This document shows, in pieces, positions 27,943 through 35,973 of a DNA stretch of 64,000 nt. The notes under the pieces are model-generated. The model made no database searches. It saw nothing but the letters and a program-made list of their open reading frames with translations, and had not been told where the DNA came from. The position numbers and the translations under genes are program-made. The stretch is from NCBI GenBank assembly GCA_017889345.1, contig JAGHEJ010000003.1, forward strand, positions 1 through 64,000, in the 5' to 3' direction. The stretch is from Clostridiales bacterium (GTDB lineage: Bacteria > Bacillota > Clostridia > Clostridiales > Clostridiaceae). How positions within the stretch are numbered: position 1 is the stretch's first letter; each line of letters opens with the position of its first letter.

Positions 27943-28746
27943 ATGCAAAACTTATCAAACACTATTCAATCGAAGATAAACAATATAAATTCAACTATGG
28001 AAGAGATTTTATTTAATGAATTATTACTAACTCTTCATGAAATCAAAAAAGATTTTACCAACAATTCTACTGAAGATTTTAAGAAACATTTAAAAAATCT
28101 TGATACTCTTCAAACTACAAAGAAAAATATAACCTCATATATAGAATCCTACAATCAAAATTTAATTCAATCAAGTAGTGAAGATGAGAATTTAGAACTA
28201 GAGCCTACAATTTCAGTTTCATCAAACGCCACCCAAGAAATGGATTTTGAACAAGATAAAGACAAAGCATCTTTCTTTTCAAATATATCAAGCAATGAGT
28301 ATTATTTCTCAAATCTTAACGATAACTACGGAGAAATTGATGGAAAACTAAATCTTGAATATTCTCTTACAAATCTTGAAGATTACAAATTTTTTTCAAT
28401 GAGAATTAGAGGAATTAAATTATTTGATAATATTTTTCTAGGTAGAACCATTAATGAATCTATGAGTAAATTATTATCTTTTTTATTTATGTTAAATGAA
28501 AAACCTTTCATAGCTTTATGTGAAAAAGATACAAAATATTTTTCAACCTCTCCTTCTAAACTTAAAAGACCTACTACTTTAAAAGAAGGTAAATATTATT
28601 TTGAATCAAATCTAGATGAACAAGAATCAGCAGAAATGCTTAAAACATTTTTAACTCATATTAATGTAAATTTAAAGGCTTGTAAAATTCTTTTAACTTG
28701 TTCTTCAACAAAAGAAAGTGAATCATATATCACCTTTGTATTTTAA
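27943..28746 (+). CDS. Hypothetical protein, helical N-terminus
   Basis: 267 residues, start supported by TAGAGG upstream. Residues 1-75 are predicted helical (NTIQSKINNINSTMEEI and on). An acidic Ser/Glu linker follows at about 76-110, then a mixed alpha/beta region of about 155 residues. No signal peptide, membrane segment or motif that I recognise. It is divergent from the secreted-protein operon, across an intergenic palindrome, and ends at a hairpin shared with the convergent 28799 gene. Confidence 0.6.
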   Translation: MQNLSNTIQSKINNINSTMEEILFNELLLTLHEIKKDFTNNSTEDFKKHLKNLDTLQTTKKNITSYIESYNQNLIQSSSEDENLELEPTISVSSNATQEMDFEQDKDKASFFSNISSNEYYFSNLNDNYGEIDGKLNLEYSLTNLEDYKFFSMRIRGIKLFDNIFLGRTINESMSKLLSFLFMLNEKPFIALCEKDTKYFSTSPSKLKRPTTLKEGKYYFESNLDEQESAEMLKTFLTHINVNLKACKILLTCSSTKESESYITFVF

Positions 28747-28761
28747 ATAATAGTAAAAATC

Positions 28762-28795
28762 AAGGGCAACATTTAAATGATGTTGCCCTTTATAT
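28762..28795. terminator. Bidirectional terminator
   Basis: A perfect 11-bp stem AAGGGCAACAT/ATGTTGCCCTT with a 7-nt loop sits between convergent genes ending at 28746 (+) and 28799 (-). The T tracts are short on both sides. Confidence 0.7.
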
Positions 28796-28798
28796 AAG

Positions 28799-29035
28799 CT
28801 AATATTCAATATCCAATATACATATACTATTATCGTCTAAGAAGTAATAAACAAATTCTACCATAAAATCATTTTCAAGTCTAATTCTTATTCTATAATA
28901 TACGTTTCCTAAAAAATCAAAAACATCCCTATATGTATACTCAACAATATCAAAGTTTAAAATATCTTGAACTTTTTCTAAAAATATTTCTTCATCTCTA
29001 AACCTCTTACTCAAAAGAGTATCTAATACCTCCAC
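28799..29035 (-). CDS. Small acidic hypothetical protein
   Basis: 78 residues, starting at GTG 29035 with AAGGGGG 7 bases upstream. Rich in Asp, Glu, Phe and Tyr with alternating hydrophobic strands (YYRIRIRLENDFMVEFVYYF). No signal peptide and no family recognised. It has its own well-formed promoter (29115-29143) and an unusual folded leader. Confidence 0.55.
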   Translation of the reverse strand: MEVLDTLLSKRFRDEEIFLEKVQDILNFDIVEYTYRDVFDFLGNVYYRIRIRLENDFMVEFVYYFLDDNSICILDIEY

Positions 29036-29114
29036 TATTTTTCCCCCTTATTGAACGTAGTAAAACAAAACTAATTGCCAAGTATAAATAAAACATCTAC
29101 TACGATTTTAATTT

Positions 29115-29143
29115 ATTATATAGATATATATAAATTTTTACAA
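29115..29143 (-). promoter_or_regulatory. Strong putative sigma-A promoter of the 28799 gene
   Basis: On the minus strand TTGTAA (29143-29138), a 17-base spacer and TATAAT (29120-29115). The start near 29108 gives a leader of about 72 bases. Its 5' end (CGTAGTA, 29104-29098) can pair with TACTACG (29062-29056). Confidence 0.65.
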
Positions 29144-29150
29144 TACCTTA

Positions 29151-29699
29151 CTATTCTAAAATCATTTGTTTTTCTACTGCGTTACTTTCTTGCTTACCTT
29201 TTAAAACAGATACTAATTTAAATCCAAATTCTAATGCCGATCCAGCACAATTAGATGTTATTATATTTTTGTCTTGAACAACTTTTTGTTTTAGATATAT
29301 ACCATTCTTTATAAACTGTTCAAATCCTTCATAGCAAGTAAAACTATTATTTTCTAAAATTCCAGCATTTCCCAATATAACTGGAGCTGCACATATAGCT
29401 GCAACATATCTATCGCTTGAATAAAAATAATTTATAATTTTATAGATTGGCTCAAACGCTTTTATGTTATCTACACCTTTAACGCCACCTGGAAAAATTA
29501 TCATTTTGTATTCTGAAAACTCTAAATTATTAAAAGTCTCATCGCATATAATTTTTACATTATGAGCACTCATAACTTCTAAAGAATCTGTTATAGACAC
29601 TGTAGTAATTTCAATACCTGCTCTCCTTAAAACATCGACAATAGCAATTGCCTCCATTTCTTCAAAACCTTCTGCTAAAAATATACAAGTCTTTATCAT
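29151..29699 (-). CDS. DJ-1/PfpI family protein
   Basis: 182 residues. LAEGFEEMEA at 8-17 holds the conserved Glu (residue 16), and VAAICAAP carries the nucleophilic Cys (about 103) in the elbow of the flavodoxin-like fold. FPGG at about 69-72 is the usual strand-turn motif. The DJ-1/YajL subgroup has been linked to glyoxal detoxification, chaperone activity and redox sensing, so the exact role is open. Good AGGAGA ribosome site. Next upstream on the same strand is dut, separated by 156 bases with an odd inverted repeat. Confidence 0.88.
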   Translation of the reverse strand: MIKTCIFLAEGFEEMEAIAIVDVLRRAGIEITTVSITDSLEVMSAHNVKIICDETFNNLEFSEYKMIIFPGGVKGVDNIKAFEPIYKIINYFYSSDRYVAAICAAPVILGNAGILENNSFTCYEGFEQFIKNGIYLKQKVVQDKNIITSNCAGSALEFGFKLVSVLKGKQESNAVEKQMILE

Positions 29700-29776
29700 A
29701 AACTCTTCTCCTATGTTAATTTAATATTAATATATAAATAATTCCTAAATTATGCTATAATATTTAACGTTACATG

Positions 29777-29812
29777 TTATGTTGCTTTGGTTTTCCATAT
29801 AAAATTAAACAT
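29777..29812 (-). CDS. Possible 11-residue leader peptide
   Basis: ATG at 29812 is preceded by GTAGGAG at a spacing of about 6 bases and reads MFNFIWKTKAT to a TAA at 29777-29779. It lies in the loop of a 15-base imperfect inverted repeat (29769-29783 with 29836-29850, one mismatch) between dut and the DJ-1 gene. The ribosome site is as good as those of real genes nearby, but 11 codons can arise by chance. Confidence 0.3.
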   Translation of the reverse strand: MFNFIWKTKAT

Positions 29813-29855
29813 ATTCTTCTCCTACTTTTACCTAGAACATATCATGTAACTCTTA

Positions 29856-30290
29856 CTAAATCCCACTGGAACCAAATCCATTATTTCCTCTCTGAGTATC
29901 TAAATTCATTTCGTTAATTTCCGTTAATTTTACTTTGTATATTGGTTTAAGAACCATTTGAGCTATTTTCATTCCCTCTTTAACTACAAAATCTTTCTTT
30001 CCATGATTTATTACGATAACTTTAATTTCTCCTCTATATCCCTCATCAATTGTTCCCGGAGAATTTAATAATGTAATTTGATGATTTAGTGCAAGACCAC
30101 TTTTAGGTCTTATTTGAATTTCTGTATCTTTAGGAAGCTTAAGACTTATTCCTGTTCTTATTAACTCACTCTCTCCACTTTTAATTATTTTCTCTTCGAT
30201 AGAGAAAATATCCATACCTGCATCTCCATTATTTGCAAATTCTGGCATTTTAGAATTTTTACATAACAATTTAATCTCCAATTCGTACAT
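29856..30290 (-). CDS. dut: dUTP diphosphatase
   Basis: 144 residues, the trimeric dUTPase length. It hydrolyses dUTP to dUMP, keeping uracil out of DNA and supplying dTMP synthesis. The five motifs are visible: NGDAGMDIFS (1), RPKSGLAL (2), NSPGTIDEGYRGE (3), KEGMKIAQMV (4) and RGNNGFGSSG (5). AGGAAG precedes the ATG. No close operon partner. Confidence 0.96.
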   Translation of the reverse strand: MYELEIKLLCKNSKMPEFANNGDAGMDIFSIEEKIIKSGESELIRTGISLKLPKDTEIQIRPKSGLALNHQITLLNSPGTIDEGYRGEIKVIVINHGKKDFVVKEGMKIAQMVLKPIYKVKLTEINEMNLDTQRGNNGFGSSGI

Positions 30291-30370
30291 AGTATACTTC
30301 CTTTTCTAGTGATTTCCTTTTTTATATTATAGACCTATTTAATATTTTTTTAAACATCTAAAAATTATAA

Positions 30371-31273
30371 CTATTTTAAAAATCCACCGGTATTTCCTGA
30401 AGATAATTGTTTAACATCTATACTAAAGTTATTTACTCGAACTTCGATACAATTATCAATAAATTTTACACTATTTACGTCAAGATCTAAATTTAAATTA
30501 TTAAATGAACGTAGCAAATCTTTTACGAAAAATTTTATAGGAATATGTTCAATATTAACTCCCGGAAAAACTGAATTTATAATCTTAACTTGTACATACA
30601 ATAGATTCTCTTTCAAATCTTTTATATTAATTGATACATCCCCAACTTCAAAAGATCCTATAAGTATGTTTTTTATATAGATAGCTTGACTAATATCAAT
30701 CCCCGAAATAGAAAAACTATCTGTCTTAATAAAATCTTTTATAAAAGACATTATGTCATCTCCTGAAAGTTTTAGTGTTGTTTGTGTAAGTTTCAAAAAT
30801 ACTCCTCCTTTATTTTTTTGTTTTACCTTATTGGTAGTGCTTTTAACAAAAATATTTTCTGCAACTATGTGTATGTATCCATCACACAGCTTAACTTTAG
30901 ATATTTTAAAATCTATATTTTGATTTTTTATATATTCATTCAAATCAACTATAAATATAAATTTTCCTCTTTCATACACACGTGTTAATTTTAGTGGAAA
31001 AAATTTCATTACTATTTCTAGAAAACTTTTTGGTATACATAGTTTCTTAAAACAAATTTTATTTATTTCAACAGTTATTTTATTATCTTTAACTTTCAAA
31101 ATATTTATAATTAAGTTTATATTTTTAAAAATTTTGTAGGATATATGTTTAAAAGCTATAGCCCTATTAATTTTAATTTCTTCAATTAAAATACCTTTGG
31201 TTATAAAAAAATATGTTAAAATCTCTAGCAAATCTATCTCATTTATAATGATAGAGATATTTGTTAATTTCAT
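30371..31273 (-). CDS. Hypothetical protein with two similar halves
   Basis: 300 residues behind AGGAGA. Strand-rich and very Ile/Lys/Asn-rich, with no signal peptide or membrane segment. The halves look duplicated: LCDGYIHIVAENIFVK (about 128-143) matches FIDNCIEVRVNNFSIDVK near the C-terminus, and EIKINRAIAFKHI (about 36-48) matches GIDISQAIYIKNI (about 192-204). Each half ends in a similar hairpin. I recognise no family. A terminator-like hairpin lies in its leader (31292-31328). Confidence 0.6.
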   Translation of the reverse strand: MKLTNISIIINEIDLLEILTYFFITKGILIEEIKINRAIAFKHISYKIFKNINLIINILKVKDNKITVEINKICFKKLCIPKSFLEIVMKFFPLKLTRVYERGKFIFIVDLNEYIKNQNIDFKISKVKLCDGYIHIVAENIFVKSTTNKVKQKNKGGVFLKLTQTTLKLSGDDIMSFIKDFIKTDSFSISGIDISQAIYIKNILIGSFEVGDVSINIKDLKENLLYVQVKIINSVFPGVNIEHIPIKFFVKDLLRSFNNLNLDLDVNSVKFIDNCIEVRVNNFSIDVKQLSSGNTGGFLK

Positions 31274-31291
31274 TGATCGTCTCCTACATAA

Positions 31292-31328
31292 AAATAAAAA
31301 GCATATATCAACTATTAAGATATATGCT
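31292..31328 (-). terminator. Hairpin with T tract in the leader of the 30371 gene
   Basis: A 10-bp perfect stem AGCATATATC/GATATATGCT with a 9-nt loop is followed on the minus strand by TTTTATTTTTA, ending about 20 bases before the ATG at 31273. It is either a second terminator for the amidase transcript or an attenuator of the downstream gene. Confidence 0.6.
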
Positions 31329-31378
31329 CGAATTTAATCAATGTATTCTATTTTAATTATTTTTCTAATTATTTAATT

Positions 31379-31419
31379 TAAAATAAAAACAGACTACTGA
31401 AAATTTATCAGTAATCTGT
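31379..31419 (-). terminator. Terminator of the amidase gene
   Basis: A 12-bp stem ACAGATTACTGA/TCAGTAGTCTGT (minus strand, one G-U pair) with a 7-nt loop, then TTTTATTT. It begins 16 bases after the amidase stop codon. Confidence 0.75.
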
Positions 31420-31434
31420 AAATTTAAATCGTTA

Positions 31435-32085
31435 TTAGTTCAAGTTATCTGTAAGGTCAGTATTATTTCCAGAATTTTCTATGATCTCTTGGTCAGAAAA
31501 ATATTCTCTCTTAAATTCTTCACAAACGTCATGAATTCCTTTCTCTATTTCAAAAGAATCTAAGTCGCTAGTTAAATGATTTACAATTGCACTTGTTAAA
31601 TCATAAAATCCATTCCATAAGTTCCAACCACGTCTACTCATAGATTCCGGACAAACTTTTCTGCTTGCGTCATAATGCCTAACCAATCTTGTCATATCTA
31701 AATCGTATTTGATTAATAGTTCAGCTGAAAGTCTTGCAAGACCTATTATATTATTTTCATAATCAGAGTCCCTATTAACGCACATTCCTATACCTATGCT
31801 ATTATCATTAGTTATTCCATACATTCCTCTTCCATCTCCACAATGCCAAGCTCTATACTCTTCATTTACAAAGTTGTAAATTCTGTAGTTAGTTCCCTCA
31901 TTTCCAACTAAATAATGATAGCTTGCATTATCAGAAACATTTTCAAAGAAATTATAATGTCTATCAAGGCTTGCTCCTTCATCATAATTTCCTGTATCAT
32001 GAACTACTATATATTCTATTGCTTTATTTTCTCTGTCTGAAAAATTATTTGATATAAGTTTTTCTTTCAATAAATATTGTTTCAT
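31435..32085 (-). CDS. N-acetylmuramoyl-L-alanine amidase (Amidase_2)
   Basis: 216 residues. It splits the bond between MurNAc and the peptide stem. Expected zinc ligands are His 29 (IVVHDTGN), His 137 (VRHYDASRKVCP) and Cys 145. RAWHCGDG at about 79-86 is the conserved substrate-groove segment. There is no signal peptide, as in phage-type endolysins and some cytoplasmic or lysis-released amidases. It could be an autolysin or a prophage remnant, but no phage genes are nearby. RBS TAGAGGTG. Confidence 0.9.
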   Translation of the reverse strand: MKQYLLKEKLISNNFSDRENKAIEYIVVHDTGNYDEGASLDRHYNFFENVSDNASYHYLVGNEGTNYRIYNFVNEEYRAWHCGDGRGMYGITNDNSIGIGMCVNRDSDYENNIIGLARLSAELLIKYDLDMTRLVRHYDASRKVCPESMSRRGWNLWNGFYDLTSAIVNHLTSDLDSFEIEKGIHDVCEEFKREYFSDQEIIENSGNNTDLTDNLN

Positions 32086-32153
32086 TAAGCACCTCTAAAA
32101 TTACAATCATGCGACTAATATTTATGAAAATTTTTCTTAAAATATTACAAATT

Positions 32154-33458
32154 TTATCCAACAAGTATTTTATGAGTAATTTGTTTAACCCTCACCATCA
32201 AATTTATAAATAAGAAGGATAGACCTTCTGATACAATAAGACTTACCCAAATTCCTATTATTCCAAACAATTTTGCTAAAACAATTAAACTTATAGGTAA
32301 AAATATAAATGATCTAAATAAACAAATTATATTTGAATACTTTGGTATTTCAATTGCTTGATAATAAACAGTTATAGTTAAATTTATTCCTAGAATAAAG
32401 AAAGCTAAATTTGTTACATTAAGTCCAAAATATGCAATATTTATGATTTCAGCATCTGTTGTAAAAACACCTATTATCTCTCTTCCCCAAACTAACGAAA
32501 GAAGAGCATATGTTAATGTGAGAACAAAACCAAATCTTTTAGAAAATCCATAAAATTTAAGCATATCTTGTTCCTTTTTCTCACCAAAACTATAGCTAAT
32601 AAGTGGTTGAACTCCAAAATTCATTCCAAGAAGTATCATGTAAATATTTGCATTAATGTAATTAATAACACTAAAAGCAGTAATTCCTTTCATTCCAACA
32701 AATACAATAAGAGCAATATTATAGAAAAATATAATTATTGAAAATGTTATTTCTCCTAAAAAAGAAGGAAATCCAATAGACACAATATTTTTTAAAGTTT
32801 TATTTTCCGTTGGAGATAATTTTAATTTTAAGTTTCCTCTTTTAAATAAAAAATGACATAACAAAATTGATATGGTGATAATTTGTCCGACTCCTGTCGC
32901 AAGAGCAGCTCCTTTTATTCCCCAATTAAAATTGAAGATAAATACATAATCAAAAATTATATTTAATATTGCACCAAAAATATTTGCAACCATACCAAGT
33001 CTTGGATTTCCATCATTTCTCACAAAACTATTCAAAACTATTCCAATTAAATTTGCACTGCAAAAAATCGAATAAAACCTCAAATACTCAGAAGAATATA
33101 AAAGCATTTCATCTCTAGCTCCAATTCCATACATTACACTTCGTGCAAAAACAAATGCAATGACACTTAAAGAAAAACTCACAATAACAGCAAATTTTAT
33201 AGTTTGTCCAAAAATATTTTGAGCTCTAACATTATCTTGTTGACCAAAACTTTTCGAAACTAAAGCTCCACCACCAACTGCCATCATCGTTGCAATTCCA
33301 AAATACATTATTGTAATTGGAAGCACCATATTAACAGCCGCAAGCCCAACATCTCCTATTCCTTTTCCAACAAAAATTCCATCAACAATTGTATATAATG
33401 ATGTTACAAACATAGCAAACATTGAAGAAATAGAATACTTAAAAAACTTTTTTACCAT
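32154..33458 (-). CDS. MATE family efflux transporter
   Basis: 434 residues with about twelve hydrophobic segments. VDGIFVGKGIGDVGLAAVN near the N-terminus and the repeat of that pattern in the second half are MATE signatures. MATE proteins expel cationic drugs or metabolites in exchange for Na+ or H+. It resembles the MepA-like branch of Firmicutes; the substrate cannot be told. Monocistronic by position, with nothing regulatory recognised upstream. Confidence 0.9.
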   Translation of the reverse strand: MVKKFFKYSISSMFAMFVTSLYTIVDGIFVGKGIGDVGLAAVNMVLPITIMYFGIATMMAVGGGALVSKSFGQQDNVRAQNIFGQTIKFAVIVSFSLSVIAFVFARSVMYGIGARDEMLLYSSEYLRFYSIFCSANLIGIVLNSFVRNDGNPRLGMVANIFGAILNIIFDYVFIFNFNWGIKGAALATGVGQIITISILLCHFLFKRGNLKLKLSPTENKTLKNIVSIGFPSFLGEITFSIIIFFYNIALIVFVGMKGITAFSVINYINANIYMILLGMNFGVQPLISYSFGEKKEQDMLKFYGFSKRFGFVLTLTYALLSLVWGREIIGVFTTDAEIINIAYFGLNVTNLAFFILGINLTITVYYQAIEIPKYSNIICLFRSFIFLPISLIVLAKLFGIIGIWVSLIVSEGLSFLFINLMVRVKQITHKILVG

Positions 33459-33514
33459 AACTGTTCATTCTCCAATACAAAAATTTAATATAAGAGATAG
33501 TTTGTACATTTTTT

Positions 33515-33553
33515 CAAAATAAAAACCACCAAACTTTTAAAATTTGGTGGTTT
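33515..33553 (-). terminator. Terminator of the tRNA-Arg transcript
   Basis: An 11-bp perfect stem AAACCACCAAA/TTTGGTGGTTT with a 9-nt loop lies just past the tRNA 3' end on the minus strand, with TTATTTT following. Confidence 0.75.
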
Positions 33554-33576
33554 AAAATTATACACATATATGGCTA

Positions 33577-33653
33577 TGGTGCACCTAGCAGGATTCGAAC
33601 CTGCGACCTTTGGATTCGAAGTCCAACACTCTATCCAACTGAGCTATAGATGC
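33577..33653 (-). tRNA. tRNA-Arg (anticodon UCG)
   Basis: 77 nt on the minus strand beginning GCATCTATAGCTCAGTTGG. The acceptor stem GCATCTA/TAGGTGC pairs fully (one T-G), the D arm is standard, and the anticodon arm TTGGA-CTTCGAA-TCCAA gives anticodon TCG. The T arm is GCAGG-TTCGAAT-CCTGC. The terminal ACCA is encoded. It reads CGA (and other CGN by wobble). Confidence 0.97.
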
Positions 33654-33735
33654 AAATACCTTTACATTATACTAAATAGTATTTAATCAATTCAACATTA
33701 AACACTATCAAAATTATAAATACGAAATTAAATTT

Positions 33736-34086
33736 CTAAACTTTATCTTCAGAAATTAAATCATCTACATCTAAAATTGGAATTACATTGATTAAAGGTT
33801 CATCATAAGGGTGAACATCTCTAATAGCTTTAATTACTTTCTTAAGATCATTTTTTATACAAATTGTTTCAATCTTATTTTCTAAAACTTCACAAAGAGC
33901 ATTTTCAAATCCAAGATATGGATTTGATCCTTTTAAAGGTCTAAACACTCCTTTAACTTCACTTACACATATACAATTGTCATAATTTCCAACTTTTCCT
34001 ATTCCAATATCGTTTAGTGCCTCTCTGACTTTATCTGTAAAATTGTAAGGAATATATACTTCGATTTTAAATTTTTCAAATACCAT
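33736..34086 (-). CDS. YqfO/NIF3-insert-like protein
   Basis: 116 residues from the ATG at 34086, which has GGAG 6 bases upstream; a longer reading adds 14 residues whose codons contain that ribosome site. FKIEVYIPYNFTDKVREAL, GKVGNYDNC, FRPLKGSNPYLG and HPYDEPLINVIPI match the small PII/CutA-like domain that is inserted in some NIF3/YqfO proteins and also occurs alone. Its biochemical function is not established. Confidence 0.8.
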   Translation of the reverse strand: MVFEKFKIEVYIPYNFTDKVREALNDIGIGKVGNYDNCICVSEVKGVFRPLKGSNPYLGFENALCEVLENKIETICIKNDLKKVIKAIRDVHPYDEPLINVIPILDVDDLISEDKV

Positions 34087-34210
34087 AAAAAACTCCATAA
34101 AAATAAATCTATGATATAAAAATATCACAAATTCTAAAAGAATAAAATATTTATATCCATTATTTGATTTAAATTTTGTTTACTTTTTTAAATATTTTTT
34201 AATAATTTTG

Positions 34211-34239
34211 TTGAATTCCATTCAAAAATTAAATACAAT
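34211..34239 (+). promoter_or_regulatory. Strong putative sigma-A promoter of the P3340-like gene
   Basis: TTGAAT (34211-34216), a 17-base spacer and TACAAT (34234-34239). The predicted start is near 34246, 32 bases before the ATG. Confidence 0.65.
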
Positions 34240-34277
34240 TTAATTTATAATTTATTTTTGAAAGGTTGAAAATAATT

Positions 34278-35861
34278 ATGAATAAGACTACAAGTTTTAC
34301 AAAATTGAGCAAAAGTTTATTATTAGGAGCATCTGCTACTTTTTTATATACTGTTATTACTGATGAAACAGCTAACGCAATGTTTAGACCTCTTTCGAAA
34401 ATTCAACCAATTTACCAAAAAATACTTGCTGCAAGTAAGACTGGTTCCCAAGATGCAACATCTACATTAAGAAATACCTTAGGTTCTTCTTCAATAGGTG
34501 GTCAAAATCAAAATTCTTTAACTACTAGACCTTTAAGTAATCCACTCACTCCAATTGAAACTCCACAATCTCAAGGTAATACTAACCCATCTAGTAATAG
34601 ATCTCGTCATTCTTACTCTGGCATAAATAATAATAGTTTAACTAATACAAATCAAGACAAAAGTTCACCGACTGGTGGACAAATTATAACTTCTAGTTCA
34701 ATTAATAAACCTGGTTTAGGGAACTTTATCTCTAATCGTCTTAAAAATTTTGAATATTCTTCTACAAATAATCAAAATGGTTCTAACAATCAACCTAATA
34801 ATATTGCTACAGGTCAAGTTGCAAATTTAAAATCAACTTTTGAAACAAATAACAAAACATCTGGAAGTAACAAAAATTCTAATAATAATCAACATACTTC
34901 ACTTAAAAATCAAAGTTTAAATTTAAGCCAAGATAAAGGTAAAACTTCTACTTTAGTTGCAAAATTTTATGATTCTACTCCTGAAACTCCACAAACACCA
35001 CCTCAAACTCCTCCAAAAGTTTCAGAGTTAAGGAAAAATTTTGAACCTGAAACTCAATCAAATAAAAATTCTAAGCAAGCTGCTTTAGCTAAATTTTTAG
35101 GAGGAAAAGTTCAACAAAACAAAACAAAACAACAATCTTCAAGTTTAAGCGGAAGTTCTGAAACTGGTAAGACTAACACATCTGCATCCCAAAGTTCAGA
35201 TAGTACACCTACTAAAGGTGGAGAAAAAGTTTTACAATTAGCTGCACAATTTAGTGGAACTGCCCCTAAAACTACTGAATCTCCAGGAACTTCAGCTCCT
35301 CCAAAAGTTTCAGATTTAAGGAAAAATTTTGAAACTTCGCAAAATCAATCGAGTACAAGTTCTACTCAACCTACTAGTGTAACTTCTTTAGCTAAACCAT
35401 TTGGAGGAACTGTTCAACAAAATAAACAAAAACAACAAGCTACTCAAAATAAAAATAGTGTTTTAAATTTACGTGGAAACTTTGAATCTAATAAACCTAA
35501 AACTCAAAGTTCAAAGAAAAACTCTCAAGGTGGAGAAAATGTTACTTATTTAGTTGCACAATTTAGTGGAACTGCTCCTAAAACTCCTAGTACTCCGGAA
35601 GAACCAACTCCAGTTCCTCCAAAAGTTTCAGAGTTAAAGAAAAATTTTGAGGCGCCAAAAAATGAACCAGTTCCAACTCCAGAACAAACTCCAATTAGTG
35701 TTCGTAACTTAGCTAAAACTTTTGAGGGTACAGATAAACAACAAACACCATCTCCATCTCAAGAAAATGTAAAAACTTTAGCTAAAACCTTTGGTGGAAT
35801 AAAAGGTGGAAACAAAAGTAATAGTCCTAAACAACTTACATATGAAGAAATGATAAAATAA
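34278..35861 (+). CDS. Secreted repeat protein with VxxLxxxF motifs; similar to SFB antigen P3340
   Basis: 527 residues. The ATG at 34278 is chosen over an in-frame TTG at 34266 that touches the AAAGG site. Signal peptide in residues 1-34 (cleavage after TANA). The remainder is disordered, rich in Asn, Gln, Ser, Thr, Pro and Lys. A motif VxxLxxxF(E/G/S)(G) occurs ten times (residues 181, 248, 318, 344, 368, 395, 422, 450, 475, 498), with weaker copies near 151, 226 and 270. From 318 on the spacing is 23-28 residues. Proline-rich linkers such as TPQTPPQTPPK separate some. QFSGTAPKT occurs at 324 and 428 and resembles the P3340 T-cell epitope QFSGAVPNKTD as I recall it. No anchoring motif. Monocistronic, with a strong promoter and terminator. 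Confidence 0.8.
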   Translation: MNKTTSFTKLSKSLLLGASATFLYTVITDETANAMFRPLSKIQPIYQKILAASKTGSQDATSTLRNTLGSSSIGGQNQNSLTTRPLSNPLTPIETPQSQGNTNPSSNRSRHSYSGINNNSLTNTNQDKSSPTGGQIITSSSINKPGLGNFISNRLKNFEYSSTNNQNGSNNQPNNIATGQVANLKSTFETNNKTSGSNKNSNNNQHTSLKNQSLNLSQDKGKTSTLVAKFYDSTPETPQTPPQTPPKVSELRKNFEPETQSNKNSKQAALAKFLGGKVQQNKTKQQSSSLSGSSETGKTNTSASQSSDSTPTKGGEKVLQLAAQFSGTAPKTTESPGTSAPPKVSDLRKNFETSQNQSSTSSTQPTSVTSLAKPFGGTVQQNKQKQQATQNKNSVLNLRGNFESNKPKTQSSKKNSQGGENVTYLVAQFSGTAPKTPSTPEEPTPVPPKVSELKKNFEAPKNEPVPTPEQTPISVRNLAKTFEGTDKQQTPSPSQENVKTLAKTFGGIKGGNKSNSPKQLTYEEMIK

Positions 35862-35895
35862 ACGATAAGAGTTAACATAGAATATAAAAACTTAA

Positions 35896-35958
35896 AAAGA
35901 GAAAACCCAATAAAACAATTTGTATCAGTTACATTTTAGTTGGGTTTTCTCTTTATAT
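35896..35958. terminator. Bidirectional terminator
   Basis: A perfect 15-bp stem AAAGAGAAAACCCAA/TTGGGTTTTCTCTTT with a 29-nt loop separates the P3340-like gene (+) from flgG (-). A T-rich tract follows on the plus strand and an A-rich tract precedes. Confidence 0.75.
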
Positions 35959-35973
35959 TTTTTACAAATAAAA

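Noticed and set aside
29769-29850. GTTACATG ... CATGTAAC as another HcpR operator
   Set aside because: The arms are in the opposite order (GTTAC first) and more than 50 bases apart, unlike the 16-base hcp operator.
31435-32085. Amidase as part of a prophage lysis cassette
   Set aside because: No holin or phage structural genes are nearby; neighbours are chromosomal genes.
35029-35660. Repeated DNA segments considered as CRISPR or transposon-related repeats
   Set aside because: They are in-frame coding repeats of unequal length within the P3340-like gene; no array with constant repeat and spacer lengths exists in the window.
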